DNA of 11,998 bases from CAZKUR01 sp964556005. GTDB taxonomy: Bacteria > Bacteroidota > Ignavibacteria > Ignavibacteriales > Ignavibacteriaceae. A program made the translations under genes and the position numbers. The notes beneath the pieces are model-generated. The model was not told the DNA's origin. It saw only the letters and a program-made list of their open reading frames with translations, and searched no databases. The stretch is taken from positions 1 to 11,998 of the forward strand of contig CAZKUR010000107.1 in assembly GCA_964556005.1 (NCBI GenBank), in the 5' to 3' direction. Below are positions 1 through 7,065 of the stretch, piece by piece. The stretch's first letter is position 1; each line of letters starts with the position of its first letter.

Positions 1-237
1 TATAGTCGAATCGAGATCGTTCGATATCATGAATTTATTTTTCACTCCGTAATATGCTATTCCCAAACGATTTGATATTGTTAGTTCTTCGGGAAGAACA
101 TATTCTTTTAAATTACCGCTGTTATTCAGAAGAGCTTTTATAAATTTTAATGCGGTAGAGTCGGGCAGATTTGAAGCGGTAATATTTATTGAGAAAATAA
201 TTACTGAGAAGAAAATAAATTTAGACTTGTTTTCCAT
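1..237 (-). CDS. Secreted protein of unknown function, N-terminal 79 residues (runs off window start)
   Basis: An open frame starts with ATG at 237 on the minus strand and stays open to base 1, giving 79 residues with no stop, so the 3' part lies outside the window. The first about 21 residues (MENKSKF, then a hydrophobic FIFFSVIIFSINITA stretch) form a plausible signal peptide with possible cleavage near ITA/SN, implying export to the periplasm or beyond. The mature part begins NLPDSTALKFIKALLNN and continues with alternating short helix-like and strand-like segments; no motif allows a function to be named. No strong Shine-Dalgarno sequence precedes the ATG, which is usual for most genes in this window. 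The start is supported by the signal peptide beginning right at this ATG. It is separated by 104 bases from the next gene on the same strand and may be co-transcribed with it. Confidence 0.6.
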   Translation of the reverse strand, partial: MENKSKFIFFSVIIFSINITASNLPDSTALKFIKALLNNSGNLKEYVLPEELTISNRLGIAYYGVKNKFMISNDLDSTI

Positions 238-341
238 TGACTTATAACGGATAGTTAGTATTAGACTGCTCTTATTATAATTTGAAATTTTCAGTTTAAA
301 AGGAAAAAACAATTTATTTATTACTATCGCTTATTTATTCT

Positions 342-1232
342 TTACTTTTTGAAATACAAATAATTATCCGAAGTAAATTCTCCTCTCAAAGCGATAAATA
401 TTGCATCGCCTTGCGGCGAAGCAAACGGACCGCCTGTTAATGAAGAAGGTCCGCCGAATTTATATTTTATTCCAATTTTATATTCGCCTTCCGGCAAGCG
501 TTTAAAATGATAAAAGGCTAAACCTGTCGGAAGATATTTTTTCGATTTGCCGGGCTCAATCTCCTCTAAATCAGATCTATTAATTAGATTATAAGTACCG
601 GCATCGCATCCTAAATCTATTGCATTACCGTATACGCGCCTATTATCTTTAAATACAAGCGGTTCGATTAGATAATGACATCTAAATTGTTTAATTATAT
701 AAATAATTGTATCGGAAAGATTTGTAACAGTAGAGTATACTGTAACAATATCTCCGTCAAAATTTAAACTATCAAGATGAATATCAATAAGCTTATTTTT
801 ATCAGCAAATTTTTTTAAATGTAATTGGTATTTTTCAATTTGAGGTGTACTAACCAGGTCTGCACTATAATCCTTTAGCTTTAAGTTCTTTGTAAAGACT
901 TTGCTGCTGCCTGTAAAATCAATTGTATCATTGTAATCCTTATATCCAATATATTTATATGAGGCTATAAACTCCCCTTCCGGAATCCTTTTAATTTCAT
1001 ATTCACCGTTTTTATCCGTCGCTGCGCCAAGTTTCAAATTTCTCAACACTGCATCGACAGGACTACCTGGTATTAAGTCTCTAATTATTACGAGTGCACC
1101 AATTAAATTTTCGCCCGTTCTCCAATCCATAACTTTTCCTTTTAGCGTATATGTATCCTGAGAAAAAATTGATGCAGAAAAGAGAAAGATGAAAAACAAA
1201 ATATATTTTAACTGTAATAGATTCTTTAACAT
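342..1232 (-). CDS. Secreted protein with N-terminal carboxypeptidase-regulatory-like domain
   Basis: This 296-residue protein has a clear signal peptide: basic MLKNLLQLK, hydrophobic YILFFIFLFSASI, and an FSQ/D end near residue 25, a cleavage context common in Bacteroidota. Residues about 28-118 match the carboxypeptidase-regulatory-like (CNA-B/transthyretin-like) beta sandwich: LKGKVMDWRTGENLIGALV at 30-48, a typical ATDKNGEYEIKRIPEGEF stretch at 71-88 and YKYIGYKDY at 92-100. This domain is common at the N terminus of exported Bacteroidota proteins and acts as a structural module rather than an enzyme. The C-terminal part (about 125-296) is beta-rich and carries Cys185 and Cys209, which could form a disulfide; PTGLAFYHFKRLPEGEYKIGI (235-255) looks like another beta-sandwich edge. 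It is far too short to be a TonB-dependent receptor. No partner gene is evident. The function is unknown; secretion and the first domain are well supported. Confidence 0.85.
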   Translation of the reverse strand: MLKNLLQLKYILFFIFLFSASIFSQDTYTLKGKVMDWRTGENLIGALVIIRDLIPGSPVDAVLRNLKLGAATDKNGEYEIKRIPEGEFIASYKYIGYKDYNDTIDFTGSSKVFTKNLKLKDYSADLVSTPQIEKYQLHLKKFADKNKLIDIHLDSLNFDGDIVTVYSTVTNLSDTIIYIIKQFRCHYLIEPLVFKDNRRVYGNAIDLGCDAGTYNLINRSDLEEIEPGKSKKYLPTGLAFYHFKRLPEGEYKIGIKYKFGGPSSLTGGPFASPQGDAIFIALRGEFTSDNYLYFKK

Positions 1233-1557
1233 GTTATTTTTCTCGAAGTATAATTTTTATTGTATTTATTTCGGATGAGACCATACCGGAGGATTGTTTT
1301 TGAAGAATTTTCCATTTTATATACGGCTTGATACCCATTGATGTCCCTAATTTGAATGACTATAAGAAAAGTAAATCTAAACTTTTTCTAATACAAGGAT
1401 AAGATTCGGTTGTACCTTAAAAGAAGGCTGCAAGCGCTTCGTTTTTAAGAAAAGCATTCTCACTTTATAATAATAAATTTTGACTTTTAGCTTTCCACAT
1501 ACGCTAAAGTTTTTTAACCGAAACAAAGCGCGGGTTAACTTCGATGGATAAATTGAC
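1233..1557. other. Intergenic stretch with only short, conflicting open frames
   Basis: No convincing gene lies here. On the minus strand an ATG at 1338 opens a 34-residue frame (MGIKPYIKWKILQKQ...) whose TAA stop (1234-1236) lies one base before the ATG of the secreted-protein gene. The other two minus frames are also partly open over the same bases, and one contains a protein-like KNNPPVWSHPK followed by a stop. This could be the worn remnant of a gene end or chance in AT-rich DNA. From 1339 to 1557 I see stops in all frames and no clear hairpin with a T-run. Confidence 0.4.
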
Positions 1558-2685
1558 TCATTGAACTTCCGTTAAAACCGAAATTATATTTCTTTCCTTC
1601 AGCAGCTTATGAATTTTATCATAAGAGCCTTCCTGCATCCCGATAAATTCCGGCGGGCAAATTCCTTTTTGAGTAAAATGTTCTTCCAGCACTAATCTTG
1701 CGGCAGCAGTACATGTATATCCTGTTGTTCTTGCCATGGAAGTTGTTTGGGATTTTTCGTCGTACTTATCGAATAGATTATATTTAAATTTTTTCTTTTC
1801 CCCTTTATCTGTTCCGCTTATAATAATTTCCATAACCGTGAATTCTTTTTCATCATCTTCAAGTTTCCATTTGGGGAAAATTATTTTTTTTGTCATTTCA
1901 AGCGGGCTCATAACAGCTCCGCCAATTTCAATTTTTTCCTTGCTGAAAAAACCTGTTTCTCTTAAAACTTTAACATATTCGGTATGACCGGGATATCTCA
2001 AAGTTTTTTCTTTCATATTCGGGATTTTCATTGTCTTAAGCAGAGTTCTAAGCCCGTCTGTATTAAAAGCTTCCAAGGTTCCAATGGGTTCGATATTCAC
2101 CAGTTCAATATCGGTAAGCGCTTCTTTGTGTTCAAGCTTTCCGTTGATAACCATTCTTGCCGGGCGTGTATACTCTTCGATAACATCGCTGGGAGAAAAA
2201 GGAGCTTTATACTGGAACGGCCAATTTCTTTTATACGGCAGGCCACCTACCATGCATTCAAAATTCTCGACATCGATTAATTTGGAATAATGCCCGAGAA
2301 CAATATTACTTAAGCCGGGAGCAACCCCGCAGTCGACGATTGCAGTAATATTTTTTTCTTTTGCCAAACTATCCAGTTCAAACGGATCTTCGTCAAAGAA
2401 GGAAATATCGACAACGTCCTTGCCTGCGTTAATAATTTTTTTCAGGGTTTTGTATCCCATATATCCCGGGACAGCACCTATAACAAGATCACAGCTGTCC
2501 AATTCATTCAAAAGGGAAACTTCATCTTCCAGGTTGATTATCTTTGTTTCAAGGAGATGATGCTTTTTCAAATTGTCCAGTTTATCTTTGTTCAAATCGA
2601 TAACCGTAATTTGGTATTCGAGGCATAAATCCGCTGCAATAGCGCTGCCTACCATACCGGCACCTAAAACAACTGCTTTTTTCAT
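1558..2685 (-). CDS. Saccharopine dehydrogenase-family NAD(P)-dependent oxidoreductase (lysine 6-dehydrogenase-like)
   Basis: The 375-residue product has the two-domain layout of the saccharopine dehydrogenase (LYS9-like) family. The N-terminal Rossmann fold shows VLGAGMVGSAIA with the dinucleotide GxGxxG at 8-13 and an acidic Asp30 at the end of the second strand (ITVID), which points to NAD rather than NADP. DCGVAPGLSN (118-127) is the conserved loop leading into the catalytic alpha/beta domain, which carries RYPGH (230-234) and SMARTTGYTC (316-325). The length fits single-domain bacterial members such as L-lysine 6-dehydrogenase (about 385 residues) better than bifunctional enzymes. Family members act on amino-acid substrates such as saccharopine, lysine or carboxynorspermidine; I cannot choose the substrate from sequence alone. 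The enzyme is presumably cytoplasmic, since no signal peptide is present. The ATG at 2685 sits directly before the first Rossmann strand, so the start is secure. No lysine-pathway genes flank it. Confidence 0.85.
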   Translation of the reverse strand: MKKAVVLGAGMVGSAIAADLCLEYQITVIDLNKDKLDNLKKHHLLETKIINLEDEVSLLNELDSCDLVIGAVPGYMGYKTLKKIINAGKDVVDISFFDEDPFELDSLAKEKNITAIVDCGVAPGLSNIVLGHYSKLIDVENFECMVGGLPYKRNWPFQYKAPFSPSDVIEEYTRPARMVINGKLEHKEALTDIELVNIEPIGTLEAFNTDGLRTLLKTMKIPNMKEKTLRYPGHTEYVKVLRETGFFSKEKIEIGGAVMSPLEMTKKIIFPKWKLEDDEKEFTVMEIIISGTDKGEKKKFKYNLFDKYDEKSQTTSMARTTGYTCTAAARLVLEEHFTQKGICPPEFIGMQEGSYDKIHKLLKERNIISVLTEVQ

Positions 2686-2713
2686 TCCGCTAATAAAATT
2701 TATTTCTTAATAT

Positions 2714-2991
2714 TTAAAAACCTATTAGTCCATTCATAATACCGGTTATAAGTCCGAATGCTAGTTGAACAACCCGGTGAGAAACAACAACTGAAAATCA
2801 CACTGCCTGGAATTTTTTAGTGGATGGTTTTCAGCCACAGCCGCAACAAGTACAAAACTTACAACAGCACCGTGAATAAAACCTTTCACAACACCATCTG
2901 CTAAAATACTCAAAAATTCGTGAACTTGTAAAGCAATGATAATCTATGTATAAATAAGCGCAAATAAAATCCCGTCTGAAATATTGATCAT
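2714..2991 (-). pseudogene. Decayed gene for a small multi-pass membrane protein
   Basis: The minus strand begins with a purine-rich Shine-Dalgarno (AGAGGAG at 2995-3001, just before the ATG at 2991) and reads MINISDGILFALIYT, then a TAG stop at 2944-2946. The same frame then stays open for 60 codons with strongly membrane-protein-like sequence, including ADGVVKGFIHGAVVSFVLV and AAVAENHPLKN. After an A-run near 2812-2817 the plausible reading shifts by one base to FSVVVSHRVVQLAFGLITG and IMNGLIGF, ending at TAA 2714-2716, with one further TGA near the shift. Joined across the lesions the product would be about 90 residues with two or three hydrophobic segments. A good start signal, continuous hydrophobic coding character and three separate lesions fit a recently lost gene better than chance. 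Three sequencing errors in so short a region are unlikely, though one homopolymer error is possible. I do not recognise the family. Confidence 0.6.
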
Positions 2992-3287
2992 GTTCTCCTC
3001 TGGATTTCAAAATGAATATTACTCGGACAGATTTTGAAGTCGGATAGAATTGAATTTTAAGTTTAATACTTAATCATATTGTTTTAATTACTTTTTAAAT
3101 TAAAAACAAAGTAATAAACATCAATTTGATGATAAGCACCTAAAACAGTTAAAAATTGGTTTTTATTTTTCCCCAAAAAAGAATTTCAAAAATGTAATTG
3201 CCGTCCGAATAACCGACCTCTTAGCAACAAGATTCCGGTTGAGCAAAAGAAGAATTTCTTTATTATAAAATGAGGATAAAAACTTTA
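2992..3287. other. Intergenic region upstream of the decayed membrane-protein gene
   Basis: I see no gene here. It holds an AT-rich hairpin and a 13-base dyad (listed separately), plus an imperfect inverted repeat at 3211-3240 (outer AACCG/CGGTT, inner TCTT/AAGA on the minus strand). That last repeat lies about 50 bases past the stop of the 271-residue gene and could slow or end its transcript, but no T-run follows it. Confidence 0.35.
3087..3131. repeat. AT-rich hairpin followed by a CATCAA-T-TTGATG dyad
   Basis: ATTACTTT (3087-3094) and AAAGTAAT (3108-3115) are a perfect 8-base inverted repeat, extendable by two T-A pairs with a bulged C. Four bases further on, CATCAA (3119-3124) and TTGATG (3126-3131) form a perfect dyad around a single T. 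A short dyad of this sort can be an operator half-site pair, and it lies about 130 bases upstream of the decayed gene's start. Chance is a real alternative in DNA this AT-rich. Confidence 0.25.
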
Positions 3288-4103
3288 CTATTCTGTGCTT
3301 ATATCAACATCGTCCAATTTCCATTGAAATGCTTCGTACCTATAAGAAAGGACGAATGATACAGGTATGGTTTTAGCAGGATAGTATCCTTTCAAAACAA
3401 GATCGCCTTTATCGGAAATAACAGGCACTTCGCTGAAGACAAGTCCAAATGATTTGGAAGGGGTCAGGTCAATATTTTTATCTTTATACTCATTGAATTT
3501 ACTCTGGAGTTGGCTCTCCGAAGTTTTCAATCTCCAATTCCTGGAAATTTCTTTATACAGATCAAAAAAGGTCCCTGCATTTATTGACTGGGCAATAAGT
3601 ACAAGCGACGAATCGGCCATGTTTTTAAGGGTGTCGAGCGGAGGAATAGACTTAGCAAGTTCTTTACTTGCATCTGAGGCAAGCTGAGTTTTTACACCCA
3701 AAATTTTCCAATCATCGCCTTCGGAAATAAAAACCACGTCGACTTCAGAAACATTTCCCGTCGAATTATTTATTCGTCCCAACAATTCAACTAAATTATC
3801 GGAGATGGTTCTTGTTTCCCATTGTGCAGATCTAAAATCGACCTCTGCCATCCGGTTAATAAATTTTTCCTGCTGGATGGGAGTCATTGTGTTTTTTAAA
3901 TTGTTGGAAAGGTAATTGATAGCTACTAAATAATTATTTTGCTTGGCAGCTTCGAAAAATTTATTTGCTTTATCTGTAAAATCATAAGACGAACTGTTGA
4001 ATACGAAAACAAAAACCGCGCTTATAACAACTGCTATTAAAAGCCAGATGATTAAGTCTTTTATCGTCAGCCGTCTCTTTTTATGTTCTCTTCTCTCTTC
4101 CAT
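3288..4103 (-). CDS. Membrane-anchored protein with two similar NTF2/DUF4878-like halves
   Basis: The 271-residue product starts with a very basic stretch (MEERREHKKRRLTIKDL) and a single membrane helix at about 18-35 (IIWLLIAVVISAVFVFVF), so by the positive-inside rule the bulk lies outside the cytoplasmic membrane. Two halves share a pattern. The first has KFFEAAKQNNYLVAINYL (48-65), then a beta region ending VVFISEGDDWKILGVK (123-138). The second has SINAGTFFDLYKEISRNW (173-190), then a beta region ending VSFVLSYRYEAFQWKLDDV (248-266). A helix pair followed by a sheet ending in a 'W-k-l' strand is the look of NTF2-like folds such as DUF4878/DUF3887, suggesting an internal duplication. This fold assignment is inference and no function follows from it. 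The ATG at 4103 lacks a clear Shine-Dalgarno; it is kept because the charged head and membrane helix follow at once. The 136 bases to the upstream transketolase stop suggest a separate or loosely linked transcript. Confidence 0.75.
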   Translation of the reverse strand: MEERREHKKRRLTIKDLIIWLLIAVVISAVFVFVFNSSSYDFTDKANKFFEAAKQNNYLVAINYLSNNLKNTMTPIQQEKFINRMAEVDFRSAQWETRTISDNLVELLGRINNSTGNVSEVDVVFISEGDDWKILGVKTQLASDASKELAKSIPPLDTLKNMADSSLVLIAQSINAGTFFDLYKEISRNWRLKTSESQLQSKFNEYKDKNIDLTPSKSFGLVFSEVPVISDKGDLVLKGYYPAKTIPVSFVLSYRYEAFQWKLDDVDISTE

Positions 4104-4239
4104 TTCTATGCATAATAATTAAAAGTTTAACATAATAAGTAATTATTTATTTTTCAAATAAAAAATATGTAAGGAAATATAAATAGACGAAATAGAGCAG
4201 AGAGATTGCTTGAAAAATAATTCTCTACTATTCCGGTCT

Positions 4240-6276
4240 TTAATTATTGCGGGACTTGAATAAAATTTTGTTTAGAACTGCCTTGGCAACTACCGTAATT
4301 TTATCTTTTGTGAAGCCGTATTCCTTGAATATAATTCCGCCGGGAGCGGACGCACCATACTTTTCAATACTTATACATACTCCGCGCGGGCCAACGAACC
4401 TTTCCCAGCCCTGGCTTACTCCGGCTTCAATCGATATTCTTGCTTTAACCCGCGGCGGGATTATTTTTTCTTTGTATTCTTCGGACTGCTGGTCGAATAA
4501 TTCCCAGCTTGGGAAACTAACCACTCTTGTTCTAAAGCCGTCTGCTTCAAGTTCATTGCCTGTTTCTAATGCGAGATGAACTTCCGAACCTGAAGCCATT
4601 AAAATGATTTCGGGCGTACCGGCACTGTCTTTTATAACGTAAGCGCCTTTTGAAAGATCTCTTGCGCTTGGATTTTCACCCGGATCAAGAACCGGCAATC
4701 CCTGCCTTGTTAAAATAACTGCAACCGGGCCTCCTTTATGTTCAATCGCTGTCTGCCATGCATATGAAGTTTCATTTGCATCGGCGGGACGGATTACGGT
4801 TAAATTCGGAATTGCCCTTAATGATGCAAGATGTTCTATAGGCTGGTGCGTCGGTCCGTCTTCTCCAAGGCCGATACTATCGTGCGTAAAAATAAAAATC
4901 GGCTTTACTTTTGAAATTGCCGCCAGTCTTAATGCAGGCCTTAAATAATCCGAGAAGATCAAAAATGTTCCGCCGTACGGAATTACACCACCGTAAATCG
5001 CCATGCCGTTTAGAATGCTTGCCATGCCGTGTTCTCTTATTCCGAAGTGGAAATTTTTTCCTATACGGTTTGAAGCTGAAAAATTATCGGAAGTTTTAAT
5101 ATAAGTATCATTGGAAGGAGTGAGATCTGCAGAGCCTCCTATTAATGTTGGAATCAAATCCGCCAATGTATTTATAACTACACCTGATGCAGCTCTTGTT
5201 GATATCTTTTTCCCTTCATCGTGAAAAACCGGAAGCTTAACTTTCCATTCATCTCCGTAATCTCCTCTGAGCAATTCGATTAATTTCTTTGCCTCGAAAG
5301 GATATTTTTTTTCGTATTCTTTAAACATCGCATCCCATTCGTCGTTATACCGTTTACCGGCTTCTTCCACTTTTTTAAAGCTTTCTGATACTTCCTCGGG
5401 AATAAAAAATGTTTTATCTGCAGGCCATTTTAATTTTTCTTTAGTCAGCTTAACTTCTTCTTCGCCTAAAGGAGATCCGTGCGCAGAAGAGGAATCCTGT
5501 TTATTAGGGCTGCCGTACCCGATGTGAGTTTTGGAAATGATAATAGAAGGCCTGTTCGATTCCAGTTTAGCATACTTTACGGTTTCCTCAATTACTTTTA
5601 AATCATTCACATCATCTATATATTGAACATGCCAGCCGTAAGCTTCGAATCTCTCGCCAACATCATCGGAAAAAGATAAAGCAGTTGAACCGTCGATTGT
5701 AATGCCGTTGTTATCGTAGAAAAATATTATTCTTCCCAATTTTAAATGACCGGCTAAAGAAGCAGCCTCATGCGAAATGCCTTCCATCATGTCGCCGTCG
5801 CTGCATATCCCGTAGATATAATGATCGAAAATTTTAAATTCATCTTTATTGAAATTAGCCGCAAGATATTCCTGCGCGATTGCCATCCCTACAGCGTTGG
5901 CAAAACCCTGTCCAAGCGGCCCGGTAGTGGTCTCGACTCCCGGAGTCATACCGTATTCCGGGTGACCGGGTGTAATGCTTTTCCACTGCCTAAAATTTTT
6001 AATATCATCGAGGGAAATTTTATATCCGCATAAATGCAGTATGGAATAAAGCAGCATACTTCCGTGCCCGGCGGAAAGAATGAACCTATCGCGGTTCAAC
6101 CATTTGGGGTTAGCCGGATTATGCTTCATTAAATTTGCATAAAGTTCAAATGCAATTGGGGCGCAAGCCATCGGCATCCCCGGATGGCCCGAATTTGCCT
6201 TTTGAACTGCATCAACGGCTAAAAAACGTATCGTATTTACAGCAAGTGAATCTAATTTCGCCGAGAAAACAGGCAT
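4240..6276 (-). CDS. tkt: Transketolase
   Basis: A complete 678-residue transketolase, the thiamine diphosphate enzyme that moves two-carbon ketol units between sugar phosphates in the non-oxidative pentose phosphate pathway. The usual single-chain bacterial length is about 660-680 residues. The N-terminal diphosphate-binding domain has KANSGHPGMPM (26-36, His31), SAGHGS (68-73, His71), the cofactor/metal motif from SDGDMMEG (159-166) to FYDNNG (186-191), and SSAHGSPLG (263-271, His266). The pyrimidine-binding domain has FGIREHGMAS (411-420), with the catalytic glutamate that activates the cofactor at Glu415, and HDSIGLGEDGPTHQP (465-479) with His477. The C-terminal domain (about 545-678) is intact, including SFPSWELFD. 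The start is well set: GGAGA on the minus strand lies five bases before the ATG. Most archaea use split transketolase subunits, so this gene argues for a bacterial host. It is divergent from the DUF4230 gene; their 172-base gap must hold both promoters. Confidence 0.98.
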   Translation of the reverse strand: MPVFSAKLDSLAVNTIRFLAVDAVQKANSGHPGMPMACAPIAFELYANLMKHNPANPKWLNRDRFILSAGHGSMLLYSILHLCGYKISLDDIKNFRQWKSITPGHPEYGMTPGVETTTGPLGQGFANAVGMAIAQEYLAANFNKDEFKIFDHYIYGICSDGDMMEGISHEAASLAGHLKLGRIIFFYDNNGITIDGSTALSFSDDVGERFEAYGWHVQYIDDVNDLKVIEETVKYAKLESNRPSIIISKTHIGYGSPNKQDSSSAHGSPLGEEEVKLTKEKLKWPADKTFFIPEEVSESFKKVEEAGKRYNDEWDAMFKEYEKKYPFEAKKLIELLRGDYGDEWKVKLPVFHDEGKKISTRAASGVVINTLADLIPTLIGGSADLTPSNDTYIKTSDNFSASNRIGKNFHFGIREHGMASILNGMAIYGGVIPYGGTFLIFSDYLRPALRLAAISKVKPIFIFTHDSIGLGEDGPTHQPIEHLASLRAIPNLTVIRPADANETSYAWQTAIEHKGGPVAVILTRQGLPVLDPGENPSARDLSKGAYVIKDSAGTPEIILMASGSEVHLALETGNELEADGFRTRVVSFPSWELFDQQSEEYKEKIIPPRVKARISIEAGVSQGWERFVGPRGVCISIEKYGASAPGGIIFKEYGFTKDKITVVAKAVLNKILFKSRNN

Positions 6277-6281
6277 ACTAA

Positions 6282-6286
6282 TCTCC
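6282..6286 (-). promoter_or_regulatory. Shine-Dalgarno of transketolase
   Basis: The minus strand reads CGGAGATTAGT before the ATG, so GGAGA lies five bases upstream. It is one of the few clear ribosome binding sites in the window and fixes the transketolase start. Confidence 0.6.
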
Positions 6287-6370
6287 GATTTTTTTTTGCT
6301 TTTAAATATAAAAAATTCTTTTGTGTTTTATCATTGTTTTTTGAATCTTGCACCCGATTATTTTCCTCAT

Positions 6371-6398
6371 TTTACTTTCTCTAAAGATAAAATAAAAT
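6371..6398 (+). promoter_or_regulatory. Possible sigma-70-like promoter for the DUF4230 gene
   Basis: TTTACT (6371-6376) and TAAAAT (6393-6398) are separated by 16 bases and lie about 50 bases before the ATG at 6449, leaving a leader of roughly 40 bases that includes the AAGAGGA ribosome site. The match to the general -35/-10 boxes is partial and the DNA is AT-rich, so this is a guess. I could not find a convincing counterpart for transketolase on the other strand. Confidence 0.25.
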
Positions 6399-6433
6399 GT
6401 GATTGAAACCATGAATTAAAATTAATAATTTTT

Positions 6434-6440
6434 AAGAGGA
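6434..6440 (+). promoter_or_regulatory. Shine-Dalgarno of the DUF4230 gene
   Basis: AAGAGGA ends eight bases before the ATG at 6449, a good position for ribosome binding, and supports this start. Confidence 0.6.
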
Positions 6441-6448
6441 TTATTTAA

Positions 6449-7048
6449 ATGAAGCTATCGACTAAACTCACCATCGGTCTAGTGTCTCTTATTCTTCTTC
6501 TAATTATTGGTATTTTTACCGGTATTCTCAAACTTAATATAATAACTTCAAGCCGTGAGACTCAGCACAAAATCGTGCTGCAAAAAATTGAAGAACTGGG
6601 CAACCTTGAACTCGTCAAATTTAATTATAATGACGTTGTCGAAGAAGCAATAAAAAGAAAATTTCTCAATGTTGATCAATTGGCTCCCGACAGCAAAGTT
6701 CTTTTGATTATAGCCGGTGAAGCAACAGCATGCATTGATTTAACCAAAGTTGCTGAAAATGATATAACTGTCGATGAAAACGAGGTTAAAATTGTTCTAC
6801 CCAAACCTGAATTATGCTATGTTAAAATTGATCACAGCAGATCAAAAATCTACGATGCTAATTTTACAGCACGTGTTTTGAATCCCGAGCTCATTGACGA
6901 AGGCTTTAAAAATGCAGAAACAAGAATTAGAAATGACGCTATCAATTACGGGATTTTAGATCAAGCCAAATTGAATTCAAGGAAAATATTAATTCCTTTA
7001 TTTGAAGAAATTACTCACAAAAAAATTATTATTTCATTCAAGGGATAA
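6449..7048 (+). CDS. DUF4230 family membrane-anchored protein
   Basis: The 199-residue product has a single N-terminal membrane helix (about 7-28, LTIGLVSLILLLIIGIF) and a domain that fits DUF4230. The features seen are an early LQKIEELGNLELVKFNYNDV segment (44-63), a central LLIIAGEATACIDLTKV stretch (85-101), a beta hairpin DITVDENEVKIVLPKPEL (105-122), and a C-terminal helix-strand with LIPLFEEITHKKIIISF (181-197). DUF4230 proteins are widespread in bacteria and have no known biochemical role; the anchor puts the domain on the outer side of the membrane. A good AAGAGGA site precedes the ATG. This is the only plus-strand gene here: it diverges from transketolase and converges on gatD, whose stop lies 17 bases beyond its own. 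No clear bidirectional terminator is visible in those bases, so the two transcripts probably overlap at their 3' ends. Confidence 0.85.
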   Translation: MKLSTKLTIGLVSLILLLIIGIFTGILKLNIITSSRETQHKIVLQKIEELGNLELVKFNYNDVVEEAIKRKFLNVDQLAPDSKVLLIIAGEATACIDLTKVAENDITVDENEVKIVLPKPELCYVKIDHSRSKIYDANFTARVLNPELIDEGFKNAETRIRNDAINYGILDQAKLNSRKILIPLFEEITHKKIIISFKG

Positions 7049-7065
7049 GAATGAATCAAAAAATT

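Noticed and set aside
1736..2290. Three overlapping plus-strand frames of 68-98 codons
   Set aside because: Antisense shadows of the saccharopine dehydrogenase-family gene; their sequences are low complexity and mutually conflicting.
4247..4579. 110-codon plus-strand frame
   Set aside because: Antisense shadow of the transketolase C-terminal domain, with no ribosome site or recognisable domain.
6277..6448. A minus-strand promoter for transketolase
   Set aside because: TATATT and TATCTTTA-like boxes occur, but none has a matching upstream box at a sensible distance.
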